Both the position numbers and the translations under genes were made by a program. From Paramacrobiotus metropolitanus (taxonomy: Eukaryota; Tardigrada; Eutardigrada; Parachela; Macrobiotidae), in NCBI RefSeq assembly GCF_019649055.1, contig NW_026570482.1, positions 1-64,000 of the forward strand: 64,000 nt of DNA, in the 5' to 3' direction. Position 1 is the stretch's first letter, and each line of letters begins with the position of its first letter. The notes under the pieces are model-generated. The model saw only the letters and a program-made list of their open reading frames with translations, was not told where the DNA came from and ran no database searches. Shown here piece after piece: positions 52,814 through 63,136 of the stretch.

Positions 52814-54257
52814 TGCTGATCGTTAGGATCACACTATTAAAAGAGCGTCTACGGCATATGTCGGTACGTCACAAAAATGAAAAATGGTGTTGTATATAAG
52901 GGCGACGTGACATATTAACATAAACTGTATTTGTGTATTTGTTGTTTTCAGCGTTTATAGCACAGAACCGCAATGGATAAAGAAATCATGTGGAGCATCT
53001 ATTGGGGTTGAAATTGATTCGGTCTACAAAGCCGGCCCCAAGGAGTAGTTACGGCAGTTAGCCGGCTCTCCTCCTTAAGCGATTCAGTGTTATAAATTGG
53101 CAAGAGAAACTACGGTAATCAAGCCGGATCTCTTGAATACGAAAGGGGGCCACAAGCGGCGAAAAAGAGAAAGACAATAGGTGGAATGTTAATGGGGTAA
53201 ACTTAATGCGGCAGTCAGCCGGCCTCATTAGAGTTGCTACGGTAAAATGCGCCGGCCATCTCTCCAAGCGATTCAGTGTCAAAACTCAACGAGAGAAACT
53301 ACGGTAGTCAAGCCGGATCTCTCGTACCGAAGGTGGGCCACAAGCGGCGAACAAGAGTAAAAGATTGAATGTGGAAAAGTAATGGGGTTAATTTAATGCG
53401 GTAGTTAGCCGGCCCCATCAGAGATGTTACGGTAAACTTTGCCGGCACTCTGGCCGCTCGAGGCATATTGAAGTTGGATGTGCGACGGAAAGGTCAAACT
53501 GAAAGTTTTACCAGGGAGGCAAGCGAAGAAGTGCTTGAAAGTCGTCAAAAATCGGCTAAGTTCCTCCATGACCTTTACTGGAAGTTTGAAAAGAAGTCGG
53601 ATGACCTTTGGAATCACTATTGCCCAACAGAGTCACCGTACCGGAATTTATGTCGCATGACCTTTTGGGACCATTAACCCAAACAAGTCGCACATCTCAA
53701 CGGATCATCTCAACAAAGGATGACCTTTACCAGAGAGGAAGCGAACTACGCTTGTCTACACGACGTCCCTCCATGACCTTTATGGATCTCATTTTCAAGT
53801 CGTACAAATTGATACGCACCTTATTCCAAAGATTGAAGCAGTATTCCTAAGTCGTACTTGATACGCACCTGATTCTCAAAGCGGATTGTGATGATGTCGC
53901 ACTACGGATGCGCGGAATTGCTCAACAGAGCGGAATGGGCCAAAAGTGCGGAAAACGGTGGACAGGACCTGTGACCTTTACGAGTCAAAAATGGAGGATC
54001 CTAGTCTACATTTGATTAAAAATTTCTGTTGATCTGTTAACTGTTGATCTGTTTTATGTTGATTTGATAGTATTTTTATAAATGGATCTCTTTATTCACA
54101 CCGTGTTAAATGGAATTGTGCTTTATGGAATTGATGTGATAAATGGAATAAGAGAATTTGATGTTTTTGAGCACGCACAGACACCGGCGACCGTCGTCTT
54201 TTCGTGGATTCGGGAGTGTGTTGGGCCTCAACGGAGCTCGGCATCCCCCCAGAGGCA
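52814..54257 (+). other. 3' untranslated region of the LTR element with repeated modules
   Basis: Non-coding. 53041-53440 contains about two copies of a 182-bp unit and seven occurrences of a CGG(T/C)A...GCCGG word. From 53480 to 53980 TGACCTTT sites recur (seven hexamers). A start-like TATAAATGG at 54076 lies near the 3' LTR. I do not see a clear polypurine tract; AGAGGCA is directly before the LTR. Confidence 0.5.
53041..53440 (+). repeat. Tandem 182-bp unit with CGGTA..GCCGG words
   Basis: AAGCGATTCAGTGT recurs at about 53077 and 53267, and AGAGAAACTACGGTA recurs with it. Words such as ACGGCAGTTAGCCGG, ACGGTAATCAAGCCGG, GCGGCAGTCAGCCGG and GCGGTAGTTAGCCGG appear seven times, spaced 30-100 bp. 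Confidence 0.7.
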
Positions 54258-54598
54258 TGTGAGCGGGGGTTCACCAGCGTTCACGTCCGCAACACTGTGC
54301 AACTCGGATTACGTGTCTGTGTTGTGTCTCGCTTCTGATTGGCTTGCGTTTTGTTAGTGGGCGCGGCATAGCACGTGCTGCACACTGTTGAATTGGCTCT
54401 ACGATTTACGATCGAGCTGCGCCGATCAGTATGTTGATTTCTGTTGTGCAGACTTTCAATATTATTAAAAGTTAGCAATTAGCTGTGTGAGCGTCGTGTG
54501 TTATTGCATTGCTCGCAATACTTCCAGCATTGCTCGCTACGCAGGATCTATCCCGTTTAGGTCTCTGTATCTGGATCACGGTTGGGTCTAGCATTAGA
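54258..54598 (+). repeat. 3' LTR
   Basis: 341 bp, same ends as the 5' LTR, followed by GTAC at 54599-54602. About seven single-base differences from the 5' copy. Confidence 0.9.
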
Positions 54599-54901
54599 GT
54601 ACGATCGTAGCACATGCCATTTCTAATCTGCTGGTATTCTTCGTGTTTTTTTCCCCATACAATACCTCGTAGTCGTACGAACAGCAGCGCCGACCGTGCC
54701 CGTATTCCCGCTCTGTCAAATAAATCGCCCGAACAAATGTTTCAAAATGCGTGACAGCACTGTTAATTTGCCGGGTTAGACCGCATCTGGGAAGCCAGTT
54801 TCCGCTGAATTAGTTGTAACTGACCTTTCACCAAACGATATTTTTGGGAGGACGTTTCGGGAAACGGCGAAATGGTCAAGGAAAGCGTCAGTTACCAAAG
54901 G

Positions 54902-55752
54902 TAGAGCCCTGCACGAGCCGAGCCGCTCGGCTCGGCTCACGAGCGCTCGCCGCTCGCGAGCACTTCGAGCGAGCAGGCATCGCTTTGCGAATTTGCGAAC
55001 GAGCAGAGCAACAGAAAAAAAATTGCGAGCGAGCCGAGCGAGCGGGATGGCCGGGTGCGAGCGATCGCGAGCCTACAGGCTGACATTGTGCGAGCTGGAG
55101 AAGTTTCTAGTGCAAAATTACACTGACCGACCTGAAAACGGTCTTAAACCACCGTCACATTCGCGCTTCGCGCGAAGTGATTTACTAAATTTTCTAGACC
55201 GGATGGGACTCGGGACTGAGTTTTGATATTCTGTAGCCAACAAAAACATTATTTGACGGGTTTATGAATAAGTTGAATGCTTCCTAAGAAAGGTGCATAT
55301 GTAGGTGGGTCTGGGCTGCATCATCCATTTTCGGGCATTCTATTATATATATTTGTTTCAGAATAAATTAAGAAAACTACATCCAGTTGAAAATTAGAGA
55401 AAGGTATTAGCGAAAAAATGAAACTGTAAGGAAACGGACTACCAGTATGGAGATATAAGTGATTGTCTCTGAACATCCTATTACACTTACTGAGTTTTTG
55501 TGTTGGTGAAAAGTTTGGTATAATTAATTCGTGCAAAAAATTTATACTTGAATTTTTGCCGATCTCACGAGCGAGCCGATTTGCCAAAATAATATTACGA
55601 GCGAGTTGAGCGAGCGGAAGCAAAGAAAAATTGGAAAACGAGCGAGTTGAGCGAGCGGCGGTTTGGGCGCGAGCGAGCTGAGCGAGCAGGAAGTTTCAGA
55701 AAGCTGAAACGAGCGAGTCGAGCAGCACTTTTGGTGCTCGTGCAGGGCTCTA
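54902..55752. mobile_element. hAT-type MITE with GAGCGAG repeats
   Basis: Ends TAGAGCCCTGCACGAGC and GCTCGTGCAGGGCTCTA are perfect inverted copies. The 8-bp target duplication ACCAAAGG is exact (54894-54901, 55753-55760). Both sub-terminal regions are crowded with GAGCGAGC words. The centre is AT-rich with no transposase. It lies about 300 bp outside the 3' LTR. Confidence 0.88.
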
Positions 55753-55760
55753 ACCAAAGG

Positions 55761-56210
55761 ATCCTTGCACAATTCGTTCTCCTGGTGACCTCTGAAACTT
55801 ACTAGTAGTGGGTTAGAAAGATTGCATCATATGACTTAAGACTTGTTAAAAATGATCGACCGAGGCCTGTACTCGTAGATGGCTGCTGTGCGCAATGATC
55901 GCTGTGAGAGTTTTGTGTTAACACAACAACGAGGAACAGTACCGATGCGGAAGAAACTTTCCAGTTCTAGCTACGTAGGAATGTCCGCATTTAGTTCTCT
56001 AAAATTGTTCTAATTGAAATTGCGGAGAAGCGGTCACTCGCGCTTGATAGATCTTGTCGCAGCGTTGCGTGTCCAGCCTTCGAGAATGCGGGCTGGTTCG
56101 TACGGGGCCGTGTACTGTACACTAGCTGGGCGTCTGACTGGCAGACTACTGCCATATAACAGTGTATAAACAGCGGCTTTCGTTCTCGGTTCTGAGCAGA
56201 ACCAGGACCG
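55761..56210. other. Intergenic, no supported gene
   Basis: No exon or element recognised between the hAT MITE and the secreted-type exon. Confidence 0.4.
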
Positions 56211-56477
56211 TTACAGAAAATTTCCCGGAAATATAAAGGCGATTTCGCTTACATAATTGCTAGTAATTTGATTTGTACCGTACAAGTACGCCAGAATCAT
56301 AGCGATCATAAACAGTACATTTACAAATTTACAATTTAAATGTTCGCGAAAAGTATAACTGCCTGGATTTTCTTGAATTTTATTTTCAATGAAATTACAG
56401 CCGTAAAGTTTATATGGAGGCCGACAGTTAAGTATGAATCCAAACCAACTTAGCAAGAAAAGTAAGAGTAAATTGAT
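56211..56477 (-). CDS. Exon of a small secreted or membrane protein, paralogue 1
   Basis: Follows the acceptor TTTTCTTGTAG| at 56478. A hydrophobic start (INLLLLFLLSWFGFILNC) is followed by PPYKLYGCNFIENKIQENPG. The plus-strand frame at 61420-61635 is clearly related (VPYKLSGLNIIDNTLQ) and lies at the same distance past a related Kelch gene. Could be a signal peptide plus mature start, with further exons not found. No family known. Confidence 0.4.
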   Translation of the reverse strand: MNLLLLFLLSWFGFILNCRPPYKLYGCNFIENKIQENPGSYTFREHLNCKFVNVLFMIAMILAYLYGTNQITSNYVSEIAFIFPGNFL

Positions 56478-56739
56478 CTACAAGAAAACACCAATGCATA
56501 CAAAATTCCTCGATCATTGAAGATACCGGCAAAACTTAAAAACAGGTGCACGGACTGGTTAGGACAACGCGGACATCTGTTTTACCATCAGCGGTTCAGC
56601 GAACTTATCTACCGCTCCGACGGATAAAAGACAGGTCGCTTATTAAAAAAATGCCAACAGAAGCGAATAAACTAGGTCCCGTATTAAAACATTCGAAAAT
56701 GCGATGGTCAACAACCATAGCAAAAGTGAACTGTCGCAT

Positions 56740-58529
56740 TCAACGTCGCAGCATTTTGTGGTGGACGGTGAGCGTCACACAAGCCGACACAGGGGAGGAA
56801 GAAGCCTGGGGATCCTCCAGCGGGTGCACGACACTCCAACGATTCGCCGCAACGTCGTACTTCTCCCAGTGGGCCAGCGGTACCCCGAGGCGGCTGGATC
56901 CCCCGCACACGAACAGCTGGTCGTTCAAGGCGAACATGCAGTGTCCGTAGCGCGACACTGCCAGGTCGGGCAGACGCTGCCACTGTGCATCGGCCGCGCC
57001 CAACTGCAGCCGTTCGCAGCTGCTAAGGACGGCTGCCTCTGGGCCCACACCGCCCGCAACGTACAGGTAGCCGTTTAGGACTTTGGCGGCGAAACTGCAG
57101 CGTGCATGCAGCATCGCCGGCAACTCGCTTCATTGGTTGGTTACGGCGTCGTACATCTCGGCAGTGGCCTGCACAGGCTCCTGGGTCAGGTAACCACCCA
57201 GGATGATGAAATACCGATTGTTCCACATATCAAATGCCGCTTCTTTCCTGCTGATTAAAAACCAGATTACTACGATACTTCTTCTGTATACTGGCGTTCA
57301 ATGATTCATGCATATTGTTGGGAGAACAAACTAACCGAATGCCGTCGGGATTCCGCACATTACAGCTGAAGTTGCGTATGTCGGGATCAAACTTGAAACT
57401 AGGGAGGTTGGGACGTGCTGTGGTACTGACCTCACCACGTAAAAATGGATGTACTGACAATTTTTTATAAGCAAAAAGGCTAAGGTCTGTACATGTACTG
57501 CAACTGATGGAGCAGTTCAAAATGCAGAAAGAAAAGCATCGACGCAAACTGTCTAAAATGAACACATTCCCCCGTACGGCTGCTGACAGCAGCGGCCAGT
57601 TTGCTTACCAGATACAGTGCCATTTCAGTTGAGGAGGGAATGCAATCCTGCCGAAGAAGCGCCAGCAAAGCGCCCAGTGTCAGATCATCACTCATGGTCA
57701 GGTGCGCGTCGGCGTCGGCCACGGAGCGATCGGCCGGAGGTGGCGGCTGGCTGGTATTTGCTGCCTGAGCGCTGTCGGTGGTGCTCGACGCCAGGGTCAA
57801 AGGCGGCGGCCCGCTTTGGAAGATTATTGTATCTGTTCCCAGATCGGCGGTGATAGTGCAGGAGACCACGGTACGGCCACTGGCCCGCAGCTGGGCGGTA
57901 ATCCAGGAAATACCATCCTGGCCAACTGCGGAAGCCGTTGGCTGCGGCGTTCCTAAGTTGCAAAAAACACAGACACATCATTAAGGGTATCAGGCTATTA
58001 GCCTTTAATATCATAATTATCATATATACGCATTCGGTTGCCTGTAAGACGGTTCAACAGCCTAATACTACTACCGTTTTTTATGTTAACGACAAATTGG
58101 TATAGTCCTTGTATTAGCGCAGTACTTACGGTCGGCTGCGCGCAGCACTCTAGGCAGCGGGATCTTGAGGAAGGCCGAGGCCGCCAGCAGCTGATCGGTG
58201 GTGGCAGGGCCACCGGTGCCGCAGCAGTCGTTACATGCGTCAAAGGGATACAATGCCGCGTGCAGGACGAGGTGCGCCGCCCAAGGGTCTACGTTGGCCG
58301 GCAGAATGACGTGGTATTCATTGTTTTGCCGGCGCAAAGGCGGCGCCAACGCCTCCACCGCCCACCAGCGGCGGTAAACCACGAATGTTCCCGTAACCAC
58401 GGCTACCAGCTGCTTCGGTGCGATCCGTTCCTTCTCTCCGCTACCGCTGCCGCTGTCGGGCGTAATGCGGGGGATCTTGGTGGTACTGTCGCCACCGTCG
58501 TCCGTTTTTCGCTTCCCCACACGGTCCAT
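56740..58529 (-). pseudogene. BTB-Kelch family gene with a nonsense codon in the Kelch part
   Basis: Putative Cullin-3 adaptor type. Exon 1 (58529-58130) from ATG reads MDRVGKRKTDDGGDS and has a BTB-like region (AVVTGTFVVYRRWWAVEALA ... TDQLLAASAFLKIPLPRVL). Donor C|GTAAGT and acceptor CTTAG|GA fit phase 1 into exon 2 (57952-57609), which ends at CTG|GTAAGC. A middle exon ending at 57336 (FDPDIRNFSCNVRNPDGIR) joins in phase 2 to the Kelch exon (57247-56740). That exon shows RYFIILGGYLTQEP and LYVAGGVGP, FVCGG repeats. At 57132-57130 a TGA stands where the paralogue at 60172 has Trp (TNQ-stop versus TNQW). The start of the middle exon could not be phased to exon 2. Truncated or dead, unless this is a sequencing error. 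Confidence 0.6.
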
Positions 58530-60171
58530 GATTGGTCTAGCTGTAAATGCCAGCTAAATTATTAGTGATGGTTGCTTTCATTTTGCTCTTTACTATTTTA
58601 CACCTGCTCAACAGCAGGCTGACATGGACACCCAAGAAAACTTACAGTCCCAAAATTCAAGAAAACTTCAAAATTTCAAGAAACGTCAGACCTAAGATTA
58701 AAGTGGGTCACGCAGGTAAACGATCGAATCTTAGACTGCGGTGAAATAGCAAAATGCTTATATGGCTTCGTATCTGTACACAAACGCTATTTGCAGAGGA
58801 AGCAAAACATTTTGGCAGGACAACTTCCTTTCGCACAGTTATGCAAAAAACTGGAGATAATCGCCCACAAGAACAAGCTTGAAGGGAAACTATGTCTCAA
58901 TTAATTAACATGAGATAGTATAGTTTAACCGCCAAAACAAGAATCAAGTGGAGCAAGCGACAAATCCACATGTGATAAAAGGCCACACGTACTTACCAAA
59001 ATATTATATCAATTTCCTTAAAGAAAGCGAATGCAAAATTGCACGACGTGCCAAATATTTGACAAGCAATATTGAAATAAGTGATAAACAATCAGCGATC
59101 TATTTATACTTCGACTGCTGAATTGTACGTTGAAGTTTAACTACAGTGAAACCTCTGAAATACGTACACCTCCGTACGGAAAATTTCGTACGTAATTCAG
59201 GGGTGTACGGAATTCAGATTAACTACCCCCAGCCCCCCTGGGGGTGACTGAGTTTAACTTGAAAAATTAAATCGGCAAAAACAACCAGCCAAGTCGGTTA
59301 AATTTGAAAAAATAATGATCTACGCAATACACACGCAGCACGAACTCAGCGAGCGGTGTCTGTGGAGGCGGGCAGCATGCAAACCTGACGTGGGAATGGG
59401 CGTAGCCGATACAGCCTCTCAGACAGCGATTGGTTGACGCGTAAGGCACCGCGCCGCTTTGCACTAGCTCGCTCCTTTATCAACGCAGATTCAAGAGATA
59501 AGCGCGCGCCACGCGCACAGGTTGCAAAGACGGATTCGACTGACAAGCGCGCTCACAGATGGGAAAGGCGACCCTGGATTACGAGCCTGGAAACTCGCTC
59601 GCCGCCGCTCGATGACTCTACTGTGCGTGGGAACGACCTGAACAAAGGCAGTTGCTGGTGAACCGCAGAATGAGAGAACAGCCGTGCCGGCGTTTTTCTC
59701 CGGTAGACGTAGTTAAATGCGGGCTTCTTGACCCCAATTTATGCTTTCTTACGACCGACTCTCTACAGAAAAATTAAAACAACGTCAACTGAAAATTTGC
59801 CGTTGTATTAATCAAATAAAATAAAATAAAATAAATTAAATTAAATTAGACGCTGTATTAAATTAGTGTGTCCGTGTGATTTTGTGATCTCTAATTTTCG
59901 TTCTGATCTGTATCGTTATTTGATCACAAACTAATAAACGAATGCTGGCCGCCTGCACACTCCACGGGCAGCGTTCGCTGATTTGGTGCTCCATGTGTTT
60001 TTGGCAGATAATTCGGCAGAATTTCGTCTACGCGGTTGGCTGTCTTTGCCGATTTATTTGAACTTTAAACTTCAAAAACGTAAAACCCAGAAGAGCAAGT
60101 ACTGCTTGAACTCTGATCGTTGCTCACTTTTTGTGATGAAATGGTGATGAAACGATGAAACGCAGAAAGTG
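58530..60171. other. Spacer between the two Kelch genes; pogo-like end and simple repeat
   Basis: CAGTGAAACCTCTGAAATAC at 59144, preceded by TA, matches one end of pogo/Tigger-type elements. No matching other end is seen, so it is a fragment. AAATA/AAATT units run at 59814-59848. Upstream BTB exons for the Kelch gene at 60172 were not found here. Confidence 0.45.
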
Positions 60172-61155
60172 ATGAAATGGTTGCGCGTGCACTACCCGTC
60201 GCGCTGGACTGCGGAGAACTTCCGGGCCGTCCTGCCGGAGCTGCGATGGGATCTAATTGCCGACATGCTGCCACCGGGCCTCCTCATCGCCACCGAGCCG
60301 CTGCGCCATGTCTTATTGGATCTGCAGACGCGCCTCTTCCCGCCCGACGCCGTCCGCTTGACCGCCGCGCCACGGGAACGTCACTTCGCCGTGGTGGCCT
60401 GCCTCTTCTCCGCCGACCAGCACCAAGCCAGTCTGCGACTGTATGACGCGCGCCGGAACACCCTGCACCGCATCCCGTTGCCGGCGGAACTGCAAACGTG
60501 GAATGTCGTGAAGGAGATGGGTGCGGTGGTGGACAATCGGGTTTGGTTCCGGGTGCGCGGCGCGGAGATCCGAACGTACGCCCCGAGGATGATGGTGAAT
60601 GAGGATGCTGGTGGTGGTCGCGTGACGACGGAGATGAAATTCATGTTCAAGGAGCAGCCTCAACGGTCTGGTCTACGGCTGGAACATCGCCAGCAAGCGC
60701 AGCACTGTTTCTTGCAGCTTCACGTTCGATCCTTACGCATGTACGACGCGGTGACGAACCAGTGGACTGAGCTGCCGGCAATGCTGCATCCGCGCTGCAG
60801 TTTCGCCGCCAAAGTCATCAACGGCTGGCTGTACGTGACTGGCGGGGTGGGTCCTGAGTCGACAGTTCTTCGCAGCTGCGAACGGCTGCAGTTAGGCGTG
60901 GCCGGCGCACAATGGCAGCCAGTACCCGACCTGGCCGTGCGGCGCTACGGACACTGCATGTTCGCCTTGAACGACCAGCTGTTCGTGTGCGGTGGTTGCG
61001 GTCGCCTCGGGATGCCGCTGACTTACTGGGAGAAGTATAACGCTGCGTCGAATTTGAGGAGTATTGTGCGCCCGCTGGAGGATCCTCTAGGAGCTTCATC
61101 CCCGGTGTCGGCCTGTGTGACGATCAACGTCCACCACAAAATGCTGCGATGTTGA
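60172..61155 (+). CDS. BACK-Kelch protein, single open exon
   Basis: 327 aa from ATG 60172. The first 60 residues match BACK (MKWLRVHYPSRWTAENFRAV, LPELRWDLIADMLPPGLL). The rest is Kelch propeller with blades around ASLRLYDARRNTLHRIPLP, KVINGWLYVTGGVGP and QLFVCGGCGRLG. GG doublets and the Trp (TNQWTELP) are kept. No BTB domain precedes it in frame, so either an upstream BTB exon was missed or lost (AAACGCAGAAAG before the ATG is a weak acceptor), or the protein works without BTB. Close paralogue of the minus-strand gene at 56740-58529; the two face away from a shared spacer as an inverted pair. GC-rich compared with its surroundings. Confidence 0.7.
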   Translation: MKWLRVHYPSRWTAENFRAVLPELRWDLIADMLPPGLLIATEPLRHVLLDLQTRLFPPDAVRLTAAPRERHFAVVACLFSADQHQASLRLYDARRNTLHRIPLPAELQTWNVVKEMGAVVDNRVWFRVRGAEIRTYAPRMMVNEDAGGGRVTTEMKFMFKEQPQRSGLRLEHRQQAQHCFLQLHVRSLRMYDAVTNQWTELPAMLHPRCSFAAKVINGWLYVTGGVGPESTVLRSCERLQLGVAGAQWQPVPDLAVRRYGHCMFALNDQLFVCGGCGRLGMPLTYWEKYNAASNLRSIVRPLEDPLGASSPVSACVTINVHHKMLRC

Positions 61156-61419
61156 AAGCGACAGTTCACTTTTGGTATGGTTGTTAGCTATCGCTGCATT
61201 TTCGGATGTTTTAGTACAGGACCAAGTTTGTGGGCTTCCGTTGGCATTTTACAATTTGCGACTTGATTAATATTCTGTTTTCCCCCGGACCGTCAGGACA
61301 GTAGATAGGTTCACTAAAACGATAATGGTACAGTAAAATAGATGGCTTACAGTAACCAGTACGTCCACTTGGTTTTTTTAGTTTTGCTCGGTGTCTTCGA
61401 TGATTGATTTCTACATGCG

Positions 61420-61882
61420 TTGGTGTGTTCTTGTAAATTTACTCTTTTGTTGGCTTCCTGCTTGGTTTGGGTTTCTACCTGTGTAGTTCCGTATAAACTT
61501 TCCGGCTTAAATATCATTGATAATACACTTCAAATAAGTTCAAGCAGTTATGTAGTTTCCGAACGTATCGGCGCGCATATCCGAACACGGAACAGAGCGA
61601 ACATGTACTTTGACATCAATGGAGCCGACGCCTAGTGCGGACGGTTCTGGGGATTTCTCTGTCCCTTAATATCGTGTAAATACAGTACATGCACAAATAT
61701 TGCAGCTGCTGCCAAATCCCAATCCTGAGGAACCGTTATAGAAAACTGCATAATTTGCATAACCTATCCTATCACCTACACCACCAATAAGGACGGAAAA
61801 TGCCCTGACGGCACGACGCTATTCCTGTCCTTCAATGTAGATCAAATAGTTTGGTACGTAACGAATTGGTGTACGATCGCAG
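61420..61882 (+). CDS. Small secreted-type gene, paralogue 2
   Basis: A frame from 61420 (no ATG; TTTCTTGTAA-like site stands where the paralogue has an acceptor) reads a hydrophobic segment (FTLLLASCLVWVSTC), then VPYKLSGLNIIDNTLQ and stops at 61635. A second open stretch at about 61746-61882, NCIICITYPITYTTNKDGKC then DGTTLFLSFNV, ends at a donor GCAG|GTATAAAG and is Cys/Thr-rich, as in secreted proteins. Linkage of the two is inferred from position. The lost acceptor (GTAG to GTAA) may mean this copy is decayed. Confidence 0.35.
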
Positions 61883-62525
61883 GTATAAAGACACCGGAAG
61901 TTTGGCTCGGTCGACCGAAAGTTCCAGATGTTAGTCGTCCTTTTTGGAAATAGGCATTTTTATCCTGAAGTGGTTGAATGCTTGGAGTTTTTGGCTCGGC
62001 TTTATATGAAGTAATTTTATCCGTTTCATGGGTCGTAAATTCGGGATGTAACTGGAGAAGCTGCGTTCAAGCCTTGCTGTTATTGAAAGAAATCCTACGT
62101 CCAGTTATCACTGCCACTTACACATCTTATTTTTCTACGGCGAACACTTTTCGTACGGGCAAAACCCCATATGCTGCTGTAGAAGACTTGTGCTGGTCAC
62201 GGTGAGCAACCGATCGGTGTCAATGTCATCACATGTGTAATATCTATTAATCAAAATATGTTGTTGATCTCACGAATTCGAGTTTTCGTTTCCCCTTGGG
62301 TTTTTGATGTACACCACCAAAGCCCAGCAAACCGTCTCCATCTTATAGAATAAAGGTAAAGTAGTTCTAAAATAAGAAATGGCGTCTTTAACGGGCATTT
62401 TGGTGTAGAAGTAATGTTGGGGGTTGAAATTCTTCTGTGCAGCACGCAGACGATGCGAAAGTCAACTACACTATATGTAAAATACACCGCGTACGTGTGT
62501 ATGACGGACTGATTCTATTAAATTC
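61883..62525. other. Intergenic, no supported gene
   Basis: Short chance frames only. The stretch ends in an acceptor-like TTAAATTCTTGCAG (62518-62531). Confidence 0.35.
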
Positions 62526-62613
62526 TTGCAGTTTTGCATTAAGCGGACGCAGTCAAGTCAAGGAAGCTGGAGGAACGAACGCCGTACGGTCGCTCACTTG
62601 ACTCACGAGAATA

Positions 62614-62864
62614 ATGTGTCACCTGCTGCCCATCGACCACTCCTTCCCTACTCTAGCGTTCTACCGGGCCAACCGATTCACAACTTCCGCTGGATATACC
62701 GAAGTGCAGTTGGGACATCTGACGTCTATGTTTGGGTTGCGTGGACTGACCACGGGAACACAGCATGCAGGACTGCATCGTATCCGGCAGTCCACATTGC
62801 CGGAAACCATGCTGTCCCGTATGCCTTGTACACTGATCGCCCTTTACTTAATAATAGTCTCAAG
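62614..62864 (+). CDS. Possible exon, unknown protein
   Basis: ATG 62614 opens MCHLLPIDHSFPTLAFYRAN and runs to a donor (TCAAG|GTAACA). The composition is protein-like, and a good acceptor lies upstream at 62531. No family recognised. Could be a first coding exon whose partners lie outside what I can resolve. Confidence 0.3.
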
Positions 62865-63136
62865 GTAACACTTTCGAAATGAGTCTCAGGAGTGCGTAAC
62901 TGTACAGCAGGGCTAATAGAAACGACTGTTTGCAATTGTGCAGCCGCTAGAGTAGTGCGTAGTGCGTACAATTTTTGGTAGACATAAATTCAAAACCGAG
63001 AATGTTTCTAACTAAAGATGTGTAACTTGTTTTTTTAAATTCTGATCCAAACAAAAACGGTTTTACGAAATACCTACTCGAAAAGACAACCCAGCTGAAA
63101 TGCACCGAAATCGGGAGTTCCAGTCTTGCAAGTAAT

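Larger units (their letters stand above)
15195..54598 (+). mobile_element. Giant Ty3-type LTR retrotransposon (about 20 kb, expanded to 39.4 kb by an insert)
   Basis: Bounded by two 341-bp direct repeats (15195-15535, 54258-54598) that differ at about 7 sites by eye (about 2%). GTAC duplicates outside them (15191-15194, 54599-54602). The order is leader, coiled-coil ORF, Gag, protease, RT/RNase H, integrase, then further ORFs and a 3' untranslated region: Ty3/mdg4-like order with RT before integrase. Subtracting the nested 19,258-bp insert and one GTAC leaves about 20.1 kb, far above the usual 5-8 kb. AGGTCA half-sites mark both halves and are rare in the insert, which confirms that the halves belong together. 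Frameshifts and a nonsense codon in pol make this copy defective. Giant elements of this general plan are known (for example Burro in planarians), but a specific relationship is not shown. Confidence 0.85.

Noticed and set aside
15195-54598. An envelope gene making the LTR element a retrovirus-like agent
   Set aside because: None of the ORFs after integrase has a signal peptide, transmembrane anchor or cleavage motif; they are charged, soluble-looking proteins.
56546-57078. Plus-strand frames opposite the minus-strand Kelch exon
   Set aside because: The minus strand has the Kelch pattern and matches the paralogue; the plus frames are GC-driven shadows.
60313-61099. Minus-strand frames opposite the BACK-Kelch gene
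   Set aside because: Arg/Ser/Thr-rich shadows of a GC-rich coding strand.
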